The notes: generated by a model not told the origin, from the sequence alone. DNA of 64,000 nucleotides from Luteibacter anthropi (GCF_011759365.1 NZ_JAARLZ010000002.1:310001-374000), one strand, 5' to 3'. Numbered from the stretch's first letter, positions 8,667-16,966 are shown. Numbers and translations are program-made.

Positions 8667-9419
8667 ATGTTCCTACGATCCGGCCCGACCCGCACAGGCG
8701 GCGGACGGCCCATGCCGCTTCGAGGCGGGTCGGTTTGCGCGCTCGCCCTGGCCGCCTGCGCCGCCTGGCCGGCCCATGCCGGCCAGGGCAGCTTCAGCGG
8801 CGGCGTGGCCCTGAGCACGCAGCTGGTCGATCGTGGTCAGGCCGTCTCGCCCGCCACGCCCATCCTGCAAGGCAGTGTGGCCTGGGTGGCAAACGGATGG
8901 ATGCTGGGGCTGTCAGGCAGCGCCCGGTTCAATGCGCCAGCGGGGCATTTCGTGGAAGCCACGGCGCAGGCCGCGCGCTACTGGACGCTATCCAGCGACT
9001 GGAGCATGCAGGCGGGTGCGCTCTACTACCGGTATCCACCCCATCTCAAATATCCGGCACGCCAGCGCTATTTCGACCGGATGGAAGTCGGCGTGCACTG
9101 GACCTGGCGCGACGTCCTTACCTTCGGCGTGTCTTCCATGTCCACCGTGCACCAGCAGCGCCAGCATTGGCGGGAAGCCGTGGACGCGACCTTCCGCTGG
9201 CCGCTCACCCGCTACCTGTCGCTGTCCGTCGGCGCAGGCGTGGCCCATGCCCTGACACCTTCCTACCAGCGGTATAGTTACGGCCAGGCAGGACTGGCCT
9301 GGACCCAGGGCGCGTGGCGCTTCGAAGTGGTCCGCCTCGCCTCGGACCAGAAGCCCGGCTGGAATCCGGCCTACCCGAAGGCGGAGCCATGGGTTGCCAC
9401 CCTCCTGTGGTCGTTCTGA
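8667..9419 (+). CDS. Putative outer-membrane porin (TorF / Gcw_chp-like)
   Basis: About 250 residues from the ATG at 8667. An alternative ATG at 8712 gives a cleaner signal peptide (MPLRGGSVCALALAA ... AHA). The mature part (GSFSGGVALSTQLVDRGQAV, then many aromatic-rich strands such as ALYYRYPPHLKYPA and GVHWTWRDVLTFGV) resembles the TorF/TIGR02001 putative porin family and ends VATLLWSF with a terminal Phe, consistent with a 10-12-strand barrel. It follows the cytochrome c gene by 11 bases and precedes the ECF sigma gene. What it transports is unknown. Its place beside a haem-porin suggests a shared redox or envelope role. Confidence 0.65.
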   Translation: MFLRSGPTRTGGGRPMPLRGGSVCALALAACAAWPAHAGQGSFSGGVALSTQLVDRGQAVSPATPILQGSVAWVANGWMLGLSGSARFNAPAGHFVEATAQAARYWTLSSDWSMQAGALYYRYPPHLKYPARQRYFDRMEVGVHWTWRDVLTFGVSSMSTVHQQRQHWREAVDATFRWPLTRYLSLSVGAGVAHALTPSYQRYSYGQAGLAWTQGAWRFEVVRLASDQKPGWNPAYPKAEPWVATLLWSF

Positions 9420-9455
9420 ACGACAAGGCAACCTTTTCGCGTCGAACCGGCACGT

Positions 9456-10076
9456 ATGACGACACCTTCCGTCCCGCCGCTGACTGCCCCCATGAACGAC
9501 GCCGACATCGAAACCGACGCCGCCGACCGCATGCTGCTCCAGCGCATGGCGGCAGGCGATCGCGTAGCCCTCGCCACGCTCTACCGGGGTTATCACGGCC
9601 GCCTGTGCCGTTTCCTGTCCCGACTGACCCGGCGCGCAGACGTCATAGAAGAAGTCATCAACGACTGTTTCTGGATCGCCTGGCAGAAGGCCGCCACCTT
9701 CCAGGGCGACTCGCGGGTCTCCACCTGGATCATGGGCATTGCCTACCGCTGCGGCCTCAAGGCGCTGCGCCAGCATGGCGACGAGCCCATCCAGGACGAG
9801 GCACTCTACGGCGACCTGGCACCCAGCCACGATCCGGGCGAAGACCGCGAACTGCGTGACTGGCTCGGCAAGGCGCTCGAACGCCTCAGCGTGGACCAGC
9901 GGGCCGTCCTCGAACTGGTCTACGGTGTAGGGCATTCACTCAACGACGTCGCGGTCATCATGCAGTGCCCCGTGGGCACCGTGAAGGCCCGGCTTTTCCA
10001 TGCACGCGTCAAGCTGCGCAATGTCCTGCCCGACCTGGCAGGTGACCCATCCATGCAGCTAGGGAGTACGCCATGA
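9456..10076 (+). CDS. ECF-type RNA polymerase sigma factor
   Basis: A 206-residue sigma-70 family protein of the ECF class. Region 2 spans LLQRMAAGDRVALATLYRGY through VIEEVINDCFWIAWQKAATF. Region 4 spans LERLSVDQRAVLELVYGVGH through DVAVIMQCPVGTVKARLFHA. A second in-frame Met lies 12 residues in. The stop overlaps the next start (ATGA), coupling it to a zinc-finger-like anti-sigma protein. It probably drives its own operon and possibly the redox genes just upstream. Its target promoters could not be recognised by eye. Confidence 0.92.
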   Translation: MTTPSVPPLTAPMNDADIETDAADRMLLQRMAAGDRVALATLYRGYHGRLCRFLSRLTRRADVIEEVINDCFWIAWQKAATFQGDSRVSTWIMGIAYRCGLKALRQHGDEPIQDEALYGDLAPSHDPGEDRELRDWLGKALERLSVDQRAVLELVYGVGHSLNDVAVIMQCPVGTVKARLFHARVKLRNVLPDLAGDPSMQLGSTP

Positions 10077-10729
10077 ATTCTCCAACCCCCGCAGGGCGGG
10101 ACTGCGCCCGGGCATGGGAAGCCATGCCCTGGGTCCTGCAACACAGTGCCTCCGCCGCACAGGCCGAATGGCTGGAAGGCCACCTGGCCGGATGTGCATC
10201 CTGCCGCAACGAGTATGAGCAGCAGCGCCTTCTGCAAAAAGCCATGCAGCTGCCTTCCGACGTTCCGGTAGACGTCAATGCCGGCCTGAAACACCTGCTG
10301 GATCGCCTGGACGTGCACGACGCCGAGGCCGCAGCGGCGCCGGTGGCACGGCCGTCACGCCTGCGTGGCAACCAGTGGATCCTCCGGGGACTCGTTGCGG
10401 CGGTCTTCGTACAGGCCGTGGGTATCGGCATCCTCGGCCTGAAACTCAGGCAGCAGGATGCCAGCCCGGCTTATCACACCTACAGCCAGACGACGGGCGT
10501 CACCGTGCCGCCCGGTGCGATGCATGTCGTACCCGATGCCGGCATGAAGGTGGCTGACTGGAACGCGGTCGTGAACTCCTTGCACCTGCAAGTGATAGGC
10601 GGTCCCAATGCGGTAGGTGCCTATACCGTGCTTGCCGCCGGAGGAGCCTCCGCACGGGAGAATGTGCTGCGTCGCCTGCGCGCAACGCACGGTATCCGCA
10701 TGGCCGAACCGGTCAGCGAGGCACCATGA
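10073..10729 (+). CDS. Membrane anti-sigma factor with zinc-finger-like N-terminus
   Basis: A 218-residue protein with AGGGAG ahead of the ATG. The N-terminus has the zf-HC2/ZAS-like pattern (AEWLEGHLAGCASCRNEYEQ, i.e. HxxxCxxC), which holds ECF sigma factors. One transmembrane segment lies around LRGLVAAVFVQAVGIGILGL. The ~100-residue periplasmic part includes WNAVVNSLHLQVIGGPNAVG. It is coupled by ATGA overlaps to the sigma gene before it and the protease gene after it. The arrangement suggests the periplasmic domain senses or is cut by an envelope signal. The S8-like lipoprotein encoded next is an attractive but untested partner. Confidence 0.88.
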   Translation: MNSPTPAGRDCARAWEAMPWVLQHSASAAQAEWLEGHLAGCASCRNEYEQQRLLQKAMQLPSDVPVDVNAGLKHLLDRLDVHDAEAAAAPVARPSRLRGNQWILRGLVAAVFVQAVGIGILGLKLRQQDASPAYHTYSQTTGVTVPPGAMHVVPDAGMKVADWNAVVNSLHLQVIGGPNAVGAYTVLAAGGASARENVLRRLRATHGIRMAEPVSEAP

Positions 10730-12030
10730 GGCTTCTGCGCGTCGGTATCGCCCTTGCGTCGCTTGCCCTGGCGGCGTGCAGCGCCTCGCACTCCGTGGCG
10801 AGAGCGCAAGGCGATATCGGACCCGCAGCGAGTGCGAGCAGCATGGACGGTGATCGCGACATCGTGCTCGCCGTTGCCAACCCCCTTGAGCCGCCTGCCA
10901 CCCACGCCGGCTCCACCCTGATCGGATACACCCCGCCCGCCAGCTATGGCGCAGGCCAGCGCGCGCTGGCTGTTCTTTCGGATATTGAAAAGCAATATGG
11001 CTTGCGCGAGCGCACCGGCTGGCCCATCAAGGCTTTAAGCGTTTACTGCGTGGTGGTGGAAACGCCACCTGGCGTATCCCGCGATGCCCTGCTGAAAACC
11101 CTCGCTGCCGACCAGCGCGTGAGCCTTGCGCAACCGTTGCAGGACTACACCGTCTATTCGGATAGCACGGCGTCCGCGTCACAGGGCAACCCGCGCTACA
11201 ACGATCCCTATGTCGACCTTCAGCGCGGTTTTGTGGAAACCGACGCCACAAAAGCGCATCAGGTCAGCCAGGGGCATGGTGTGCACGTGGCCGTCATCGA
11301 CACCGGCGTCGACCCTGCGCATCCCGACCTGCAAGGCCAGATCAGCGAGCAGCGCGACATGGTGGGCAACGATGTCGCCAGCGCCGACGGCTATCACGAC
11401 GCCCATGGCACCGAAGTCGCGGGCATCATCGCCGCCGTGGGCAACAACCACCAGGGCATCGTCGGCATCGCTCCCGCCTCTACCGTGTCCATCTACCGCG
11501 CATGCTGGTACACGAACGACCGGCGCAGCGGTGCTCGCTGCAATTCGTTCACCCTGGCCAAGGCCATGGCAGCCGTGCTGGATACCAACACGCGCATCGT
11601 CAACATGAGCCTCGGCGGACCTGCGGATCCCCTGCTCGGCAAGCTGCTGGCCGAACTGCTGAAACAGGGGCGCATCGTCGTGGCAGCGTTGCCTCCCGAC
11701 GGTTCGATGGCGGGGTTTCCCGATAACACCCCCGGCGTGATCGTCGTGCGCTCCGGCTCGGCCACCCAAGCGCCGCCCGATGTGCTCAGTGCCCCTGGTG
11801 ATGACATCCTCACGACCCAGCCCGGCGGTGGGTACGACTTCACGTCGGGTTCGTCCATGGCCACGGCCCACGTCAGCGGCATCCTTGCCTTGATGCTTTC
11901 CGTATCGCACGGGCTCGATGCCGCTTCCGCGGAACAGGTGCTCGAATCCACCAGTACGGTGGTCAACGGCATGCGCCAGGTCAATGCCGCCGCGGCCCTG
12001 CACGCATTGCAGCAGACACCGCACCGCTAG
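10726..12030 (+). CDS. S8 (subtilisin) family lipoprotein protease with altered oxyanion position
   Basis: 434 residues. A lipoprotein signal (ALASLALAACSAS, lipobox LAAC) implies membrane anchoring, followed by a propeptide-like region to about residue 150. The catalytic triad is intact: D192 in VAVIDTGVD, H227 in DAHGTEVAG, S377 in SGSSMATAHVSG. The oxyanion-hole Asn normally found in AAGN is replaced: the aligned stretch reads VVAALPPDG with Pro at 324. The protein therefore may be slow, specialised or non-proteolytic. It is the third gene of the sigma/anti-sigma operon (4-base overlap), so it may process or sense envelope proteins in that circuit. Confidence 0.88.
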   Translation: MRLLRVGIALASLALAACSASHSVARAQGDIGPAASASSMDGDRDIVLAVANPLEPPATHAGSTLIGYTPPASYGAGQRALAVLSDIEKQYGLRERTGWPIKALSVYCVVVETPPGVSRDALLKTLAADQRVSLAQPLQDYTVYSDSTASASQGNPRYNDPYVDLQRGFVETDATKAHQVSQGHGVHVAVIDTGVDPAHPDLQGQISEQRDMVGNDVASADGYHDAHGTEVAGIIAAVGNNHQGIVGIAPASTVSIYRACWYTNDRRSGARCNSFTLAKAMAAVLDTNTRIVNMSLGGPADPLLGKLLAELLKQGRIVVAALPPDGSMAGFPDNTPGVIVVRSGSATQAPPDVLSAPGDDILTTQPGGGYDFTSGSSMATAHVSGILALMLSVSHGLDAASAEQVLESTSTVVNGMRQVNAAAALHALQQTPHR

Positions 12031-12045
12031 AAGCGCGTCGTTGAG

Positions 12046-13449
12046 TCAGCAGACATGCCGTGCCAGCAGGCCAAGCTGCTTCACCGCACGATCGAGGCGA
12101 TCGTCCCACGGCAAGCCGCAGCTAATCCGCAGGCAATCCGCGTGATCGCCGTTGCGCGAGAACAGCACGCCCGGCGAGGTGCCGATTCCTTTTTCCAGCG
12201 CAGCCTCGAACAAGGCCACGCCACCGCCCGGCGAGGGCAGCTGTAACCACAGCGACAGCCCACCCCGGGGATCGCTGACCCGGGTGCCCGGGGGCCACTG
12301 GCGATAGATGGCGTCGCGCAGGCGATGTGCGTTGTCTGCCACCGTCTTCCGCAACCGGCGCAAATGCCGTTCAAGATCGTGCTGCCTGAGGTAATCGGCG
12401 ATGGCCAGCTGCGGCAGGCTGGCACTGCTCACGGTCGAGAAATATTTGGCGCGGGTCAGCTCGTCGGTCCAGGCCCCGCCGGCCATCCAGCCCACGCGCA
12501 GCCCGGGTGCCAGGATCTTGGAGAACGAACCGCAGCTGATCACGATACCGTCGGTGTCCCATCGACGAAGCGGCGAAGGACGCTGTCCGGACCATGCCAT
12601 CTCGCCGTAGATGTCGTCTTCGATGACGATGGTTCCATGTCGCGCGCAATGCTTCAGGAGAGCCTGCTTGTCGGCATCGCTCGTGAGACTGCCCAGCGGA
12701 TTGTTGAAGTTCGGCACAAGGACGGCGGCTTTAACCGCATTCTGTGCGAGCAGTTGCCCCAGTCGCTCGACATCGATGCCCTGCCCCGGCCGGTTCGGCG
12801 TTTCCACGACTTTCAGCTTCAGCGCCGCAAGCGTCTGAAGAATGCCGTGGTACGTCGGCGTTTCCACGAGCACGACGTCACCGGGGACGGTGACCGTACG
12901 CAAGGCGAGATGAATCGCTTCCATCGTGCCTGCCGTGATGACGATTTCATCGGGCGACACCGTGGCCCCGACATGCGCATAACGCTGGGCAATCTGCCTG
13001 CGCAGCACCTCATGCCCCTGCGGAGGCGCGTAGTCGAAAGATGCCGTACGTGCATGGCGCATGCAGCGCCCGAGTGATGCCGCCAGGGCAGCCTGCGGCA
13101 GCAACGACGGACCAGGCGTTCCGCTGTGCAAAGGAAAAACGTCCTCACGGGCGAGCATGGCCAGCACATGCTGGAGGGCCGGATTCCTTACCGGACCCGG
13201 CGCACGCTTCGGTGGCGCCTTGATCGTTGGCGACGGCGAAGAGGGGGCGTGGACGAAATATCCGGATCGCGCACGTGCCACCACGATGCCTTCCCGTTCC
13301 AGCTGCAGATAGGCCTCCACGGCGGTGGCCGCGCTGACCCCGTGTCCCTGTGCCAGTTGCCGGATCGACGGCAATCGCTCACCGGCGCGCAGGGTACCGT
13401 GGGCAATCTGGGCCCGGATATCGTCCGCCAGTCGTTCGTACCGGAGCAT
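12046..13449 (-). CDS. MocR-type (GntR HTH + aminotransferase) transcription regulator
   Basis: 467 residues from the ATG at 13449 (AGGG just upstream). A TTG eight codons earlier is possible but would run into the operator-like repeats. The N-terminal GntR winged helix reads LADDIRAQIAHGTLRAGERL and SIRQLAQGHGVSAATAVEAY. The C-terminal part is a fold-type I aminotransferase with YGEMAW, and the PLP lysine in SCGSFSKILAPGLRVGW. MocR proteins use PLP or an amine ligand to switch DNA binding. It is divergent from an EamA exporter gene 95 bases away, the usual target arrangement. Effector unknown. Confidence 0.93.
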   Translation of the reverse strand: MLRYERLADDIRAQIAHGTLRAGERLPSIRQLAQGHGVSAATAVEAYLQLEREGIVVARARSGYFVHAPSSPSPTIKAPPKRAPGPVRNPALQHVLAMLAREDVFPLHSGTPGPSLLPQAALAASLGRCMRHARTASFDYAPPQGHEVLRRQIAQRYAHVGATVSPDEIVITAGTMEAIHLALRTVTVPGDVVLVETPTYHGILQTLAALKLKVVETPNRPGQGIDVERLGQLLAQNAVKAAVLVPNFNNPLGSLTSDADKQALLKHCARHGTIVIEDDIYGEMAWSGQRPSPLRRWDTDGIVISCGSFSKILAPGLRVGWMAGGAWTDELTRAKYFSTVSSASLPQLAIADYLRQHDLERHLRRLRKTVADNAHRLRDAIYRQWPPGTRVSDPRGGLSLWLQLPSPGGGVALFEAALEKGIGTSPGVLFSRNGDHADCLRISCGLPWDDRLDRAVKQLGLLARHVC

Positions 13450-13458
13450 GGTCGCCCT

Positions 13459-13500
13459 ATCTGTACTGGTCAAATTTCATTCTATCTGAATCTGTATTGG
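13459..13500. promoter_or_regulatory. Direct-repeat operator candidate for the MocR regulator
   Basis: ATCTGTACTGG at 13459-13469 and ATCTGTATTGG at 13490-13500 are direct repeats differing at one base, with starts 31 bases apart (three helical turns). Direct repeats at about this spacing are characteristic of MocR regulators that bind as dimers through two GntR heads. A further partial copy (CTATCTGA at 13482-13489) sits just before the second. The pair lies between the divergent regulator and exporter genes, so it should control both. Confidence 0.65.
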
Positions 13501-13544
13501 CGACCAGCCCCCGTCTAACCTGACGGAAACGACAGGAACCCCAC

Positions 13545-14453
13545 ATGCACACCACACCAGCCGGTGACGATTCCCGGCGCGCGCTCTTGCAGCTTCTCCT
13601 GGGCGAACTGTTGATCGGTTCGGTCGGGGTCTTCGTCCACGAGAGTGGCCAGGACGCGATCACGGCCGTGTTCTACCGCTGCCTGTTCGGCGGCCTGTTC
13701 CTGCTGGGCTGGGGAGCCTTCCGGGGCTACCTGCGCGGACTACTGGATGACCGGGCCTTGCTGCGTGGTGCGCTACTGAGCGGTGTGCTGCTGGTGCTCA
13801 ACTGGGTTGCCCTCTTCCTGGGCATGGAGCGGTCGTCAATCGGCGTGGCAACGCTGGTGTACCACGTCTTTCCCTTCGTGATGCTCATCCTTGCGGCGCT
13901 GTTTCAGGGCGAACGCACGCGCCCGGTCGATCTTGCCTGGACCCTCATCGGTTTTATCGGCGTGGCCTGCTCGGCGGACCCGGGGCGCCTGTGGCATGGC
14001 GCCGATGCCTCGTACCTCGCAGGCATCGGCCTGACCCTGGTGGCGGCTGTGCTCTGCGGTACGTCGTTGCTGCTGTCACGCAAGGTCGGCAAGCAGAAGC
14101 CTTTCGCCCTTGTCATGATCCAGTGCTGGATCGGCGTGGCGATGCTGGCCGGCTTCAGCAGTACCTCGGTATTCCATATGGGCACGCACTGGGGTTGGCT
14201 GGTCGGGCTGGGCGTCATCCACAGCGGCATCGTCTACGTGTTGTTCTACTCCGCCTATTCGCGACTTCCCGTCGTCACGATCGCGGTGGTTTCCTTCGTG
14301 TATCCGCTGGTCGCACTGCTGCTCGATTACCTCATCTACGGCCATGCGCTCGTACCGGTGCAGATGGCCGGACTCGTATTGATCGTCCTTGGGACCCTGG
14401 GAGTCAATCTCAAATGGCGCATTGCAGGATGGAACAAGCGCAGGCCCGCATAA
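13545..14453 (+). CDS. EamA (DMT superfamily) transporter
   Basis: 302 residues with about ten predicted membrane helices in two homologous EamA halves. The first half begins LQLLLGELLIGSVGVF and includes FYRCLFGGLFLLGWG. The second begins GIGLTLVAAVLCGTSLLLS and ends MAGLVLIVLGTLGVNL. DMT transporters usually export amino acids or related metabolites across the inner membrane. The substrate cannot be read, but control by a PLP-dependent MocR protein hints at an amine or amino acid. The start follows an AGGAA-type site (GACAGGAACCCCAC). Confidence 0.88.
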   Translation: MHTTPAGDDSRRALLQLLLGELLIGSVGVFVHESGQDAITAVFYRCLFGGLFLLGWGAFRGYLRGLLDDRALLRGALLSGVLLVLNWVALFLGMERSSIGVATLVYHVFPFVMLILAALFQGERTRPVDLAWTLIGFIGVACSADPGRLWHGADASYLAGIGLTLVAAVLCGTSLLLSRKVGKQKPFALVMIQCWIGVAMLAGFSSTSVFHMGTHWGWLVGLGVIHSGIVYVLFYSAYSRLPVVTIAVVSFVYPLVALLLDYLIYGHALVPVQMAGLVLIVLGTLGVNLKWRIAGWNKRRPA

Positions 14454-14491
14454 CTGCGTCAGGGCAGCGAAAACCGCAGTACGACGGCCCG

Positions 14492-15385
14492 CTATGACGT
14501 GTAAATATCCCGATAAGTCAAAGCCAGGGCGAGGACCTCCTGAAACATAAGCTTATCGTCAACCAGCGTCTCTTTGTGATGCTTGCGTTCGAGCATCAGG
14601 CAGAGGCCCCGACTCAATCGTTCGGCGTAATGGGTCATGCGACTCCAAAGCGCGATCAATGCCGACACATCGCCTCCCATCGCATCCTTCTGATAAGCGC
14701 AAAGCCGCTTACGATAAAAGACGGTCATGAGCACGAGCGCACAGGCGTCCAGTAACGTGCCGCCAGCCCGCACGATCAGTGCCCCCATCAGGAGCCGGGC
14801 AATGCGACCATTTCCATCGAGAAAGGGATGAATGGCAGTCAGCTGGAAATGCGCGGCGCAAAGAAACCCGCGATCAGGATCACCTTGCGCCTGGCAGGCC
14901 TGGAAAAAATTATCCAGGTACAGGGATATGGACGCTGCGGGGGGATACAGCCATTCTGCATCATGAATGGAATGAAAGGGGCCATGCCATACGGCACGGT
15001 CTCTTATTCCCCGCATGGATGCAGGAACAAGACCGGCGTGAGCCAGAACCAGCGATTCAATACTCATATCCCCGTCGAGCGATGAAAGTGCGCGCAGGCA
15101 TGCCAACTGCTCGACGAGATAGTGATCCGACAGCCTCTTTTTCCGAAGGGGCCACCTTAGCAGGCTTTTCGGATCTGCCCGCCAAGCACAGATGACATAT
15201 AGAAGGTACCGGGCCGCCAATGGCCTCGTGTCAATGCCTTTACCGGATTGCACCAGGCGAGTCTCGACAGCGGGTTTCGATGCCTGCGTACGTAAAAGGC
15301 CTGGAACGAAGTAGCGCAGATCCGAGTGCAGCCCACGATGCCTGTAGCCGACGTAGGTTCCGTCACTGGAGAAGTGCTCACGCAT
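14492..15385 (-). CDS. Fic-domain protein (putative AMPylase/nucleotidyltransferase)
   Basis: 297 residues. The Fic active site is complete: H186 begins HPFLDGNGRIAR (HxFxDGNGRxxR). The preceding flap region (residues ~124-153, MRGIRDRAVWHGPFHS to AEWLYPPAA) matches Fic proteins that dock a target strand. Fic enzymes transfer AMP or another nucleotide group to hydroxyl side chains of proteins. I saw no clear inhibitory (S/T)xxxE(G/N) helix within the protein, and no HTH or signal peptide. It is the last gene of an overlapping seven-gene operon (8-base overlap with the small gene before it), so its target may be a partner in that operon. Function beyond Fic chemistry is unknown. Confidence 0.88.
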   Translation of the reverse strand: MREHFSSDGTYVGYRHRGLHSDLRYFVPGLLRTQASKPAVETRLVQSGKGIDTRPLAARYLLYVICAWRADPKSLLRWPLRKKRLSDHYLVEQLACLRALSSLDGDMSIESLVLAHAGLVPASMRGIRDRAVWHGPFHSIHDAEWLYPPAASISLYLDNFFQACQAQGDPDRGFLCAAHFQLTAIHPFLDGNGRIARLLMGALIVRAGGTLLDACALVLMTVFYRKRLCAYQKDAMGGDVSALIALWSRMTHYAERLSRGLCLMLERKHHKETLVDDKLMFQEVLALALTYRDIYTS

Positions 15386-15608
15386 GGAAGGTCATGGCAA
15401 TCTCCCGCAGTTCAGTCATGATCGCCTGTGCATCGGCGTCGTTCCCGCCGAACCGAAGCAAATAATCGACACGTCGCCGCTCACTCACCGGCATGAGTAT
15501 CGGATAGATACCCATGCCTCCGACCCGAAAAAGGTAGACAACGGCGGAACGAACGGAGCAAGCCTGTTTCAGGCCCATGAGAACCTCGGCATCATGCAGC
15601 GCATGCAT
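15378..15608 (-). CDS. Small hypothetical protein of the Fic/2OG operon
   Basis: 76 residues from the ATG at 15608. The frame is open back to 15809, but that part lies in the coding region of the preceding gene. The sequence (MHALHDAEVLMGLKQACSVR ... ending AIMTELREIAMTFHA) is soluble, mixed alpha/beta and unrecognised. The start lies 17 bases inside the DUF6817-like gene and its stop overlaps the Fic start by 8 bases, so it is probably co-translated. Small genes placed just before Fic enzymes are often their inhibitors (FicA-like), but no inhibitory motif could be confirmed. Confidence 0.6.
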   Translation of the reverse strand: MHALHDAEVLMGLKQACSVRSAVVYLFRVGGMGIYPILMPVSERRRVDYLLRFGGNDADAQAIMTELREIAMTFHA

Positions 15609-16215
15609 TCGTTGTCGGTCCCGGATAGCACGTTTCGGAACGAAACAATTCACCAGACAAGGAAAACGGTTCGGAGAAGCAGGTCTTGCATGCCGCGATA
15701 AGACGGGTAACCTCAGCAAGCCCCTTGCCCTGATCCAGCAGATTCGCGCACTGAACCGCAGCCAGAATCTCCATATGAAAAGGCGACACGGGAACGAACG
15801 TGACACCACAAACGGAATGACCGGCTTGTGTCCGATAGAGCAAGGATCCTGATCTCACCGCCTCCAGGAAGGCTTTCCCCTTCATGGACCGGCTGAACAT
15901 GAACACCAGGGCGGTCGCCTCGGCACCGATCAGCGAAACGATTTCGTCCACGTCGTCGGCGCCGGCAATGGCCCGTCCGAAATAGGGTGTTCCGAAGACG
16001 CTATGCATCAGTCCAACATGCTGCGCCATGGCGCTTGCACCCCAGCGTCGCAGGAGGTCATGTGTTCCGACCAGATGATCCATGAGCGTACGATCCGAAT
16101 GCAGGATGACCGTCGCCCCGCGCTTGCGTAGAAACGCAAGCAGGTCATGCCGGAGTGGCGCCCCGCCCTCATGGTCGCAGGCGACCGGATCACCCTTGAG
16201 TGATGGCCGCCGCAT
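15592..16215 (-). CDS. DUF6817-like domain protein
   Basis: About 207 residues if started at the ATG at 16215, which overlaps the end of the preceding gene by 26 bases. The region DHLVGTHDLLRRWGA then HVGLMHSVFGTPYFG matches my memory of the DUF6817 domain pattern (DHL-GT--L--WG ... GLFHS-YGT). It carries paired histidines at HD-like metal-binding positions (DH and MHS). The C-terminal third (FVPVSPFHMEILAAVQCANL, LIAACKTCFSEPFSL) is alpha-helical and unassigned. The conserved His pattern suggests a metal site, but no enzyme activity is established. It shares an operon with a 2OG-Fe(II) oxygenase and a Fic enzyme. Confidence 0.65.
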   Translation of the reverse strand: MRRPSLKGDPVACDHEGGAPLRHDLLAFLRKRGATVILHSDRTLMDHLVGTHDLLRRWGASAMAQHVGLMHSVFGTPYFGRAIAGADDVDEIVSLIGAEATALVFMFSRSMKGKAFLEAVRSGSLLYRTQAGHSVCGVTFVPVSPFHMEILAAVQCANLLDQGKGLAEVTRLIAACKTCFSEPFSLSGELFRSETCYPGPTTNACAA

Positions 16216-16957
16216 CGCCGTCGCCGTCAGCGGAATCACCGTCATCGCCGGTATCACCGTCGCCCTCATCCGGATCGCCAGCCCCGCCGCCGTCAGCGTC
16301 ACCATCGCCACCCTCGCCGTCTTCACCCTCGGACACGTCCGACGCAGGTGCGATTGGCTGGTCGCCAATAGCCTGGATAGCTGTGTCGCCCGTGCTGGGC
16401 GTCACTACCATTCCGGCATACTGCAGGCCGTTGGCAGCAATGTAGTCCGCCGTATGAAATGCGTTGTCGGTGGCGAGAAACAATTCGGTAAGCGTGTTGG
16501 AAATCGGCGTTGTCGGCCAGTACTCCTGAGCAAGGTTGCCGAACCAGCCTCCGATAGCGCTGATATTGTCACCCGTCAGCACACCGGCGAGACTCAGCCC
16601 CGCACCGATCGCTATCAGCGGCGCCGCTACTTCAGCGGATGCAGCAAGCACGGTGATATTCGCGGCAATCCCCACAATATTGCCCGCAAGGCTGATGACA
16701 TCGCCCGCACTTATATCGTGCCCTTCAGTGATATCAGTAACAATCTTGAGTGCCGTAATCGTTCCCGCAAAAGCGTTCGCTGGAATATTGAGGCCTATCT
16801 CCTGGGTAATATTGAATATCCCGGAAACTACCGCAATGGTCTGACCGGCGTTATTGAGTACGTCCAGCTTGTTACCATTATTCTTGAAATCGGTAGCAAT
16901 CTGGTCAGGCGCCCCCACCTTGCCGACCCAGCCGACAACGATATCCTTGCTAGCCAT
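16190..16957 (-). CDS. Hydrophobic-core protein with Gly/Asp-rich acidic tail, unknown
   Basis: 255 residues, no signal peptide. Residues ~45-135 contain long Gly/Ala/Ile-rich stretches (AFAGTITALKIVTDITEGHD; DVISLAGNIVGIAANI; PLIAIGAGLSLAGVL) that could form membrane-inserting helices, like the N-terminal parts of some large secreted toxins. The last ~45 residues are almost only Gly, Asp, Glu, Ala and Ser (SEGEDGEGGDGDADGGG...), an acidic low-complexity tail that could bind calcium or act as a non-cleaved type I secretion tail. I do not recognise the family. It sits centrally in the Fic/2OG operon and is the most likely product or effector that the other proteins modify. That is inference. 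Confidence 0.7.
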   Translation of the reverse strand: MASKDIVVGWVGKVGAPDQIATDFKNNGNKLDVLNNAGQTIAVVSGIFNITQEIGLNIPANAFAGTITALKIVTDITEGHDISAGDVISLAGNIVGIAANITVLAASAEVAAPLIAIGAGLSLAGVLTGDNISAIGGWFGNLAQEYWPTTPISNTLTELFLATDNAFHTADYIAANGLQYAGMVVTPSTGDTAIQAIGDQPIAPASDVSEGEDGEGGDGDADGGGAGDPDEGDGDTGDDGDSADGDGDAAAITQG

Positions 16958-16966
16958 GGATCATCC

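Noticed and set aside
15609-15809. Longer start (143 codons) for the small gene before fic
   Set aside because: The extra N-terminal part lies inside the DUF6817-like gene in another frame and reads as Arg/Cys-rich shadow sequence.
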